From: an uncultured Chromatiaceae bacterium
GTDB taxonomy: Bacteria; Pseudomonadota; Gammaproteobacteria; Enterobacterales; Alteromonadaceae
NCBI GenBank assembly: GCA_946481195.1
Contig: CAMLNG010000009.1
Location: 1 to 22,601 of the forward strand
Reading direction: 5' to 3'
Length of the DNA: 22,601 nt
Position 1 is the stretch's first letter. The number at the start of each line of letters is the position of its first letter. A program made the position numbers and the translations under genes. Of the stretch, positions 16,357-22,601 are shown one piece after another. Below the pieces are notes generated by a model. It worked only from the letters and a program-made list of their open reading frames with translations. It did no database searches and had not been told where the DNA came from.

Positions 16357-16563
16357 ATGACTTCAGATTTTGTCCGCAATATTCATCTGCAAACCGGCCA
16401 GCGCATGCTCGCCAAAGGCGCCAGCATGGAAGAACTGGCCAGCCATTTTGACCGGGTTGGTTTTACTGAACGGGAAATTGCTGTGTTATTGGCCGAGTTT
16501 GGTGATTTGTCGGCTAAATTGCCGGACCAGGAGTTTGTCAGTCATCATCCGCAACGCGGCTGA
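16357..16563 (+). CDS. Small helical protein of unknown function
   Basis: I do not recognise this protein. From ATG 16357 (AGGA seven bases upstream) it has 68 residues, starts MTSDFVRNIHLQTGQRMLA, contains the acidic-helical stretch MEELASHFDRVGFTEREIAVLLAEF, and has no membrane segment. ATG 16354 and ATG 16342 are alternative starts, and the frame is open from TTG 16294. It follows the reductase by 112 bases on the same strand and converges on the AraC-type gene. The FTEREIAVLLAEF helix is suggestive of a protein-binding or DNA-binding helix, but nothing firmer can be said. Confidence 0.5.
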   Translation: MTSDFVRNIHLQTGQRMLAKGASMEELASHFDRVGFTEREIAVLLAEFGDLSAKLPDQEFVSHHPQRG

Positions 16564-16577
16564 GACTTTTGTTGATT

Positions 16578-17531
16578 TCAGCCGGGTCTGAAGGCGCTCG
16601 GTAATAAACCGGTCCAGCGTTTCACCGCCCGGCGAAAATTGTGTTCATCCGAATAGCCAAGCCGGGCTGCCAGCTGCCGGTTCGACCATTCAGGTTGCGA
16701 TAACCAAAACAGCGCCAGTTGATTGCGCAGCGCATCCTGCCATTGACTAAAGCTGCAACCTTGCTCCGCCAGTTGTCGTTTCAGCGCTGCCGGATGCAAT
16801 TGCAACAAAGCGGCAGCCTCATCCGGATTCAGACAATGTGGCAACTGCCGCAGTTGCTGCCGGCTCAGCCATTCCAGCAACCCCGGCTGACGCGTTAACA
16901 ACTTCGCCTGCTGACAACAAATCTGCCGCCAGTGCCTGCAGTCTGCGCTTTGCTCAGTCGGCAGCCGCTGGGCTAATTGCGCTGAAGTCAGCTGCAACAA
17001 CCAGGACGCTGAACCTTGTGCGCTGTTCCACGCAGCAACCCCACACACCTGACGTGCCGCACATAACGCCAGCACAAACTGCTGGCAAAGCGCCAGCGCC
17101 AGTGCCTGCGCAGCCCCCATCCCGACCGCCGGCAACAAGGCCAACCGCAGTGTCGCACCTTGCCATTGCAACACCGGCAGACATAACGGCCACAGCTGCT
17201 GGCGATAAAACCACAGATAACGCAGCGATTTGCCGAGCGTCGGTGCCGAGAGGATCAGGCGACAGACCGGGATCTGCGGGTTCAGTAAAATCGCCTGGGC
17301 TATCACAGCCGGCAATTCCGGGCTGGGTATTTTATTGAGGTTACCCAGCAGGCGCTGCAGCGCGCCGGCGTGCATACGAAATTGCGGTTTTTGCAGGTCA
17401 GTTTCAAACAACGCGGTACCGGCCAGTAGCTTGTGCGGCGCCATACCACGCCGCGCAGCGGCTTGCAGCAGCTCGGGTACGCCGTGCGCCACCAGCAACT
17501 GTTTGTCCTGATATCCACCCGGCCGGCGCAT
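16578..17531 (-). CDS. AraC-family transcription regulator with PF12625-like N-domain
   Basis: The 317-residue protein has an N-terminal effector domain that opens GVPELLQAAARRGMAPHKLLAGTALF in outline, like the 'arabinose-binding domain of AraC' family (PF12625) seen in OruR/ArgR-type regulators. A C-terminal AraC DNA-binding domain includes WSNRQLAARLGYSDEHNFRRAVKRWTG. The effector is unknown. ATG 17531 overlaps the stop codon of the GGDEF gene by one base (TGATG), with AAGGTG eight bases upstream, so the two form one operon. Targets could be the divergent receptor/phytase genes or its own operon (inference). Confidence 0.88.
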   Translation of the reverse strand: MRRPGGYQDKQLLVAHGVPELLQAAARRGMAPHKLLAGTALFETDLQKPQFRMHAGALQRLLGNLNKIPSPELPAVIAQAILLNPQIPVCRLILSAPTLGKSLRYLWFYRQQLWPLCLPVLQWQGATLRLALLPAVGMGAAQALALALCQQFVLALCAARQVCGVAAWNSAQGSASWLLQLTSAQLAQRLPTEQSADCRHWRQICCQQAKLLTRQPGLLEWLSRQQLRQLPHCLNPDEAAALLQLHPAALKRQLAEQGCSFSQWQDALRNQLALFWLSQPEWSNRQLAARLGYSDEHNFRRAVKRWTGLLPSAFRPG

Positions 17532-18421
17532 CAGTACCACACCTTTGACAATGCAAAGGATTGGGCTTTGGTCTGTCCCAGAGCCAGCTCCAGTTGTTGC
17601 AGTGCTGCGGCAGCAGTTTGCTCCTGCACCGGCTGGACCACAGTCTGCAGCACCAGCGGATCAGTACAGATATGCTGCAGCTGGCTTTGTAAATGCTGCG
17701 CCAGCAATTCGGCGCTGCCGGATGGGGTGTCTGGCAGTAATAGGACAAAACAATCGCCGCTGTAGCGACAAATCACATCCTGTGGCCGCAACTGACCGGC
17801 AAACCAAATCGCCAGACGCTGCAGTAACTCGTCGCCGGCCGTCACGCCAAAATGGCGGTTGTAAGCGGCAAAGCCCTGAATATCCAGCAATAACAGCGAC
17901 AAGGTCTGACCCGGCCGGCGCAGCTTAATCTCACGGTTCAGCACTGCGTGTAAATAGACCGGGCCATACAGCTGGGTCAGCGGGTCAATCAGCTGGTGGT
18001 CGCGTAAAAAACCTTCGCGGCCCTGTAGCTGCCGGCTGATGACTTGCTGTTCGCGATGCCAGCCATAGAGGCCGATGGTCAGCAACACCATACCAACCGG
18101 TGCCGGAAAAGATTCCAGCCAGCTCAGCAACCGCTGCTGTGGCGGATAATCAAGAAATTCATCGGCCAAATCTAAAGTGGCGGAAAACAGCAGTAAAAAA
18201 CTGCCAAAAAACAGATAGTTGGTGATACGCCCCACAGGCCGGCTGCTGATAATAAGACTGAGCCAGGCACCACAGACCGCCAGTGTCACCGCTTCGCCCA
18301 GACTGTCGACGCTGTCCCGCAGCGCCCAGGCTTTGAGTTCCCCCTGCTGAAACGCCAGCACCAGCACCGCCAGCAACAAGAGCAGGCAAACAATGAGTTT
18401 TTGCCGGTGATATCGCCACAT
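17531..18421 (-). CDS. Membrane GGDEF-domain protein with altered active site (SGDCF)
   Basis: The 296-residue protein has four membrane segments (about 9-24, 44-59, 66-84, 107-121) and a cytoplasmic GGDEF domain (about 143-290) starting DPLTQLYGPVYL. Metal-site D180, guanine-site N188 and D197 are present. The signature loop is SGDCF (221-225), with cysteine replacing the conserved glutamate. The inhibitory c-di-GMP site RxxD is intact (RPQD, 212-215). It may be a weak or inactive diguanylate cyclase that acts as a c-di-GMP receptor. The frame is open a further 60 codons upstream, but those residues are cysteine-rich and unlike coding sequence and would cover the Pho box; ATG 18421 has GAGGG eight bases upstream. 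Confidence 0.85.
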   Translation of the reverse strand: MWRYHRQKLIVCLLLLLAVLVLAFQQGELKAWALRDSVDSLGEAVTLAVCGAWLSLIISSRPVGRITNYLFFGSFLLLFSATLDLADEFLDYPPQQRLLSWLESFPAPVGMVLLTIGLYGWHREQQVISRQLQGREGFLRDHQLIDPLTQLYGPVYLHAVLNREIKLRRPGQTLSLLLLDIQGFAAYNRHFGVTAGDELLQRLAIWFAGQLRPQDVICRYSGDCFVLLLPDTPSGSAELLAQHLQSQLQHICTDPLVLQTVVQPVQEQTAAAALQQLELALGQTKAQSFALSKVWY

Positions 18422-18463
18422 GTAAAAAGCCCTCTGCGCCAATCCGCCAGATCTAAACCTTTG

Positions 18464-18508
18464 ATTGTCGGCAGGCCCTGTGACAGTGCGGTGACAACTG
18501 CATGACAA
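18464..18508 (-). promoter_or_regulatory. Pho box and promoter facing the GGDEF-AraC operon
   Basis: Reading on the minus strand, TTGTCAT (18508-18502), TTGTCAC (18497-18491) and CTGTCAC (18486-18480) recur every 11 bases, matching the PhoB half-site CTGTCAT at 6, 5 and 6 of 7 positions. Exactly ten bases after the last repeat is GACAAT (18469-18464), four of six matches to a -10 box. PhoB sites normally replace the -35 with this spacing. Activation in phosphate starvation is the natural reading. Confidence 0.7.
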
Positions 18509-18567
18509 ATAAGTCCCCACCTTGTGCTGCAAAGACCCGGGGCCGCCCAGCACAAAACATCGGTTTT

Positions 18568-18602
18568 TTGTCGCTGTAGCTGTCACACAGCCTTCGCACA
18601 AT
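18568..18602 (+). promoter_or_regulatory. Candidate PhoB-type promoter facing the receptor/phytase operon
   Basis: CTGTCAC (18580-18586) is followed after ten bases by CACAAT (18597-18602), the same geometry as on the opposite strand. A second half-site, TTGTCGC (18568-18574), lies upstream but is spaced 12 instead of 11 bases, so this box is weaker. Transcription would start about 30 bases before the receptor start codon. Confidence 0.4.
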
Positions 18603-18640
18603 AGCTGGCAGAAAATTGTCCTTCAGCTCTGGAAACCGTT

Positions 18641-21415
18641 ATGACCTCTCAACCTTTATTTCATCCACACCGGCTCAGCCGGGCAATTTGGCTTGCCCTT
18701 TGTCTCACTGCTGCTACAACTGGCACTGCATATGCCGATGCCGCTTTGAGTGGCCGCATCACCGACAACCAACAGCGGCTGTTACCGGGCGCTGAAGTGG
18801 TGATCCGCGAACTGAATTTAAGCCGCACCACCGCCGCCGATGGCCGCTTTGTGTTTCCGAAGCTGCCTGCAGGTAACTACACGCTGCAGGTGCGTTATGT
18901 CGGCGCGGCGCTGGCTGAACAAGCCTTGATTATCGCGGCCGATCCGTTGCTGCTGGGTGATATCAAACTTCGCGCCGTGGATAACAGCCTGGAGCATGTG
19001 GAAGTAACCGGCCAGTCCGGCGCTGTCAGTAAAGCGCTGAGCCGCCAGCGCAATGCCGCTGGCATTGTGACTGTGGCGAGTACCGATGAAATGGGTCAGT
19101 TCCCGGACAGCAACGCTAGTGAAGCCTTACAGCGGCTGGCTGGTGTCTCAGTCGAGCGCGATCAGGGCGAAGGCCGTTTTGTCCGCGTCCGTGGTCTGGC
19201 ACCGGATTACAACGCCGTGACTTACAACGGTACGTCGCTGGCCGCGCCAGAAGCGGGCCGCCGCGCGGTCGCGCTCGATGTGATCCCAGCCGATTTACTC
19301 GAATCAGTCGAAGTCAGCAAAACCCTGACGCCGGATATGCCGGCTGGTTCTTTAGGCGGCACGATCGAGCTGAAGAGCTTATCTGCGTTTGACCGAAGTG
19401 GTGATTTCTACAGTTTCACCGCGGAAGCCGGCCACAACAGTCTGGTAGATGCACAAAGCCCGAAAATTTCCGGCGTCGCGACCCGGCTGTTTGATGTCGG
19501 CGACAACAGCGACAGCCTCGGCATCGCCTTTGCTGCGAGTCTGACCAAACGTAAATTTGGCTCCGACAACAGCGAAACCGGCGGTAAATGGGATTTCGCT
19601 GATGACCAAGCGGCGTTGGAAGAATTTGAACTACGCGACTATCAGATCAGCCGCGAACGCTTAGGTCTGGCATTAAACGCCGATTACAGACCCGACAGCC
19701 TGACCGAATATTATGTCCGCACTTTGTATAGCCGATTTACCGACGATGAAAGCCGGCAGGCGCTGATCACTGAGTTCGACAGCGCGCAACTTGCCGGCGC
19801 CACCGGTAAAGGCAAACTGGTGCGTGAGCTGAAACAACGTGAAGAACAGCAAAGTATCAGCGCACTGGTGCTTGGCACTAAACAGCAGCAAGGCGCTTAC
19901 GAGTGGCAACTGGAAGCCGGCAGCAGTCAGGCTGACGAGGACACGCCTTTTAGCATCTCAGGTGCTGCATTTGTACAGAAATTCAAAACAGGGCTGGGGT
20001 TTCAGGGCGGCGACATGTTGCAGCTGATCGCGCCGGATGCGGCTTATCTCGCCGACGGTTTCAGCATCGACGAAGTCGAGATGGGCGACACCTACACCAA
20101 AGAGCAGGAGCATAATGTGCGGGCAGATCTGAGCCGTGAGTTTATTGCTGCCGAAGGTGTCTGGCAGCTGAAAACCGGTCTGAAAATCAGCCAACGCGAA
20201 AAAACGGCCCGGGAAACGGTGTGGGCCTTTGAGGACTTCGAGGATGCCGGCGTCAAAGCGCTGAGCCTCAGTCAATACAGCAACAGCAGCGTCGATTTTG
20301 CCCCTGCCCGCTTTGGCCCTGCGATCAACGCAAGCAGTATTTATAGCCTGGTCAATAACTTAGACAAAGATGATTATGTCGATGATGTTGAGTCCGCCAT
20401 CAATAACTTCAAAGCTGACGAGCAGTTAACTGCCGGCTATCTGATGGCGCAATGGGAAGGCGACCTGTGGCATTTAGTCGCCGGGGCCCGTTATGAGCAT
20501 GAACAGCGCGACAGCAACGGCATCCGTTATGACGGTGAAAAGGATACGTTCACCGCGACCACCGCCGACACCAGTCATAGCGACTGGTTACCGGCGCTGA
20601 TTAGCCGCTATCAGCTCAATGACCATGCGCAGGTCCGCGCGTCTTACAGCCGCTCTCTGGTGCGGCCGAACTTTGCTCAGCTGGCACCGGCTTATCTGCT
20701 GGAAGAAGACGATGGAGAACTCGAAGCCAGCTTTGGTAACCCGGATCTCAAAGCCCTGACCTCAGACAACCTGGACCTCGGCATAGAATATTATGCCGAC
20801 GGCCTTGGTGTGTTATCGGCCATGGTGTTTTACAAAGATATTCAGCACTTTATCTATCAGGCCGACCTTGCCGGCAGCACAGGTTATGAAAACTTTGCTG
20901 TGGCAGAGACCTATCGCAATGGCGACAAAGCCCGTTTAAGCGGCATTGAACTCAACGCCGTGCATCAGCTGTCTGGCTTTGGTAACTGGCTGGACCGGAT
21001 GCTGCTGTCGGCCAACCTGACGTTGACCCGCTCGGATGCCAGCCTCGGCTATCTCGATGACGGCAAATGGCAACAGCGTGATATTACGCTGCCGAGCCAG
21101 TCGGATCGCACCGCTAACATTGCGATTGGCTATGAAACCGAGGCTCTGAGCCTTCGCCTTGCTGCCAACTATAAATCGGCTTATTTAGCCGAAGTCGGCG
21201 AACTGGATGATGCGGCCTATGACGTTTTTGCCGACGACCATCTGCAGCTGGATTTTTCCAGTAAATATCAGTGGTCAGACTCGGTGCAGCTGTACTTCAA
21301 CATCGTCAACCTGAATGACGAGCCGTATTACGCTTATACCGGACAGCGTTATGCCAATTTCCAATACGAACAGTACGGCCGCAGCTTTGCGCTTGGCCTG
21401 CAAATCAGCCACTAA
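18641..21415 (+). CDS. TonB-dependent outer-membrane receptor (TIGR01782 type), probably for phytate or its products
   Basis: The 924-residue outer-membrane transporter has a signal peptide (cleavage likely after TAYA, about residue 32), a carboxypeptidase-regulatory-like domain (about 36-105, LSGRITDNQQRLLPGAEVVI in outline), a TonB box-like HVEVTG (119-124), a plug domain (FPDSNASEALQRLAGVSVERDQGEG in outline, then VRGLAPDYNAVTYNG) and a beta-barrel. The plug phrase marks the TonB-Xanth-Caul subgroup, usually for sugars and other organic substrates. Phytase lies 16 bases downstream in the same transcriptional direction, an arrangement known in Shewanella and relatives, so phytate or lower inositol phosphates are the likely cargo (inference). 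A weak GGA lies seven bases before the ATG. Confidence 0.93.
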   Translation: MTSQPLFHPHRLSRAIWLALCLTAATTGTAYADAALSGRITDNQQRLLPGAEVVIRELNLSRTTAADGRFVFPKLPAGNYTLQVRYVGAALAEQALIIAADPLLLGDIKLRAVDNSLEHVEVTGQSGAVSKALSRQRNAAGIVTVASTDEMGQFPDSNASEALQRLAGVSVERDQGEGRFVRVRGLAPDYNAVTYNGTSLAAPEAGRRAVALDVIPADLLESVEVSKTLTPDMPAGSLGGTIELKSLSAFDRSGDFYSFTAEAGHNSLVDAQSPKISGVATRLFDVGDNSDSLGIAFAASLTKRKFGSDNSETGGKWDFADDQAALEEFELRDYQISRERLGLALNADYRPDSLTEYYVRTLYSRFTDDESRQALITEFDSAQLAGATGKGKLVRELKQREEQQSISALVLGTKQQQGAYEWQLEAGSSQADEDTPFSISGAAFVQKFKTGLGFQGGDMLQLIAPDAAYLADGFSIDEVEMGDTYTKEQEHNVRADLSREFIAAEGVWQLKTGLKISQREKTARETVWAFEDFEDAGVKALSLSQYSNSSVDFAPARFGPAINASSIYSLVNNLDKDDYVDDVESAINNFKADEQLTAGYLMAQWEGDLWHLVAGARYEHEQRDSNGIRYDGEKDTFTATTADTSHSDWLPALISRYQLNDHAQVRASYSRSLVRPNFAQLAPAYLLEEDDGELEASFGNPDLKALTSDNLDLGIEYYADGLGVLSAMVFYKDIQHFIYQADLAGSTGYENFAVAETYRNGDKARLSGIELNAVHQLSGFGNWLDRMLLSANLTLTRSDASLGYLDDGKWQQRDITLPSQSDRTANIAIGYETEALSLRLAANYKSAYLAEVGELDDAAYDVFADDHLQLDFSSKYQWSDSVQLYFNIVNLNDEPYYAYTGQRYANFQYEQYGRSFALGLQISH

Positions 21416-21431
21416 GACGGGAGCGTATCAA

Positions 21432-22601
21432 GTGAAATATCCTGTCTTACCATTCACTATGCTCAGCTGCGCTGTACTCTTGAATCTCTCCGGCTGTCAG
21501 CAACAGGCGAAAATTGCCGATGCGAGTCACAGCGCAGCCAGCCCGATTGCTGTGCAGCAGTTGGCCATCAGAGGCACTTACAGCGCCACAGCCACTGTGG
21601 CTGGCCAGGCCCTGCAGCTGCGCACCGATGCGCACGCACTGCAAGTACTGGACGCAAAAGGCAAAGTGCTGGCAAGCGCCCCAGGCCGCTTTGAACGCTT
21701 GACTTTGTTACAGCAGCAAGCCGATGAGCTGCTCATCAGCGCCGTTGATAAGGAAACCCAGCAATTGTGGCTCTGGCAGTATCGGGCCGGTGCGCTTCAA
21801 CCAAGGTTCAACTACACCCTGACCAGCCGCGTTGCCGAAGACCTGTGTTTTTATCACAGCAAAGAAAATCAGCAGCTGAGCCTGTTTGTCATTGGCGATC
21901 GCGGCGGCGCCGACCAACTGTTGCTGCAACAGCACACGCAGTGGTTGCCACAGCCGCTGCCGATGCGCGTGCTGAACCTGCCGTATGACGCCAAATCCTG
22001 TGCGGTCGATCACAGCAAAAGTGTGTTGTATATCAGCGAACCACAGGGCTTGTGGCGCTTTAACGCTGAAGCAGAATCGGATGAAGCCGGTACGCTGATG
22101 CAGGCACGCCAGCCCTTTGGTGCCATTCAAAGCGAAATCAGTGCGCTGCAGCTGCTACCGGACGGCCAGCTGCTGGCACTGGAAGCTGAACCGGCGCGGC
22201 TGCTGCGTTTTACTCCTGCCGCAGATGATAGTTTCAGTGCGACGGCAACCCCGCTGTCGACTGAGCTTGCTCTGCAAAGTATGTCACTGCAGCACAACAA
22301 TCAGCAGATTGCCCTGCAATTCGCTGCCGAGCCGGCGCATTTACTCGACGTGCAGCCGCTGCTGAGCGCGACGCTGCCCATCCGGTTACAGCCGCAACAA
22401 ACCACAACGGCAGTGGTGTTTCCGCAGCTGCAGGCCACACTGGAAACCGCCTCAACCAGCACCCGCGGCGATGTGATTGACGACCCGGCATTCTGGCATC
22501 ATGCCACCGACCCGGCGAGCAGCCGCATTCTGGCGACCGATAAACGTTCAGGCCTCGAGGTGTATAACCTTCGTGGGGAACGGGTGCAGCAACTGCCGGT
22601 C
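21432..22601 (+). CDS. Beta-propeller 3-phytase, lipoprotein, dual-domain (truncated by window end)
   Basis: The frame opens at GTG 21432 (GGGAG eight bases upstream) and stays open for 390 codons to the window edge. A lipoprotein signal peptide ends in the lipobox LSGC (cysteine 22). Residues about 40-340 look like a diverged propeller domain: EDLCFYHSKENQQLSLFVIG resembles the EGLCLY segment and KSCAVDHSKSVLYISEPQGL the EGCVxDDE segment of beta-propeller phytases, with several acidic calcium/phosphate ligands missing. From about 345 the typical catalytic domain begins: DVIDDPAFWHHATDPASS, then ATDKRSGLEVYNLRGE. Such enzymes release phosphate from phytate in a calcium-dependent way; this one would be outer-membrane or surface attached. 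The rest of the catalytic domain is outside the window. Confidence 0.88.
   Translation, partial: MKYPVLPFTMLSCAVLLNLSGCQQQAKIADASHSAASPIAVQQLAIRGTYSATATVAGQALQLRTDAHALQVLDAKGKVLASAPGRFERLTLLQQQADELLISAVDKETQQLWLWQYRAGALQPRFNYTLTSRVAEDLCFYHSKENQQLSLFVIGDRGGADQLLLQQHTQWLPQPLPMRVLNLPYDAKSCAVDHSKSVLYISEPQGLWRFNAEAESDEAGTLMQARQPFGAIQSEISALQLLPDGQLLALEAEPARLLRFTPAADDSFSATATPLSTELALQSMSLQHNNQQIALQFAAEPAHLLDVQPLLSATLPIRLQPQQTTTAVVFPQLQATLETASTSTRGDVIDDPAFWHHATDPASSRILATDKRSGLEVYNLRGERVQQLPV

Noticed and set aside
16557..16584. CGGCTGA/TCAGCCG hairpin as terminator between the small gene and the AraC-type gene
   Set aside because: The loop is 14 bases, there is no following T-run, and the right arm lies in the 3' end of the regulator gene.
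18422..18601. 60-codon N-terminal extension of the GGDEF protein
   Set aside because: The added residues are cysteine-rich and unlike coding sequence, they would span the Pho box and promoter, and ATG 18421 has its own ribosome binding site just before the first membrane segment.
1..22601. CRISPR array, insertion sequence, tRNA or prophage
   Set aside because: No regularly spaced repeats, transposase or integrase frames, cloverleaf sequences or phage genes were seen on either strand.

Overview
The window looks like chromosomal DNA of a free-living aquatic gammaproteobacterium. GC content is moderate, and the gene content (TIGR01782-type TonB receptor beside a beta-propeller phytase, TonB/ExbB/ExbD set, accessory chemosensory operon) fits the Rheinheimera/Alishewanella/Shewanella area. 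That placement comes from gene content and is inference. I see no tRNA, rRNA, insertion sequence, prophage or CRISPR array.

Layout. Positions 3-75 hold three back-to-back hairpins. An acyltransferase-3 membrane protein follows (252-1442). Next is a tonB-exbB-exbD operon (1591-3431) behind a promoter whose -10 box lies inside a strong Fur box. Then come an unrecognised membrane-anchored protein on the minus strand, a small TM2-like protein, a near-perfect bidirectional terminator (4475-4501), and a YjdM/PhnA-type zinc-ribbon protein.

The centre (4968-14767, minus strand) is one tightly packed chemosensory operon of ten genes. In transcription order: a receptor-like protein without periplasmic domain, CheY, a STAS protein, CheA, CheW, a transmembrane receptor, CheR, CheD, CheB and a REC-EAL response regulator. 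From cheY to cheB, apart from the STAS gene, the order matches what I recall of the Pseudomonas aeruginosa che2 (class F7) cluster. Three features suggest links to phosphatase and c-di-GMP signalling: the first protein carries a CheZ-like D-x3-Q motif near its C-terminus; CheA has a tandem 24-residue MshEN-like repeat between its phosphotransfer and dimerisation regions; and the last gene is a c-di-GMP phosphodiesterase-type response regulator.

The right part holds a membrane-anchored flavin/2Fe-2S reductase, a 68-residue unknown protein and a minus-strand pair: a membrane GGDEF protein with a changed active site (SGDCF) but intact inhibitory site, and an AraC-type regulator. Diverging from that pair are a large TonB-dependent receptor and, 16 bases downstream, a GTG-started lipoprotein phytase that runs off the window. 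The 219-base divergent region contains three 11-base-spaced CTGTCAT-like repeats (a Pho box) placed 10 bases before a -10-like hexamer, the spacing I recall for E. coli phoA and pstS. The likely logic is phosphate-starvation control of phytate scavenging, powered by TonB, together with a c-di-GMP-type membrane protein.
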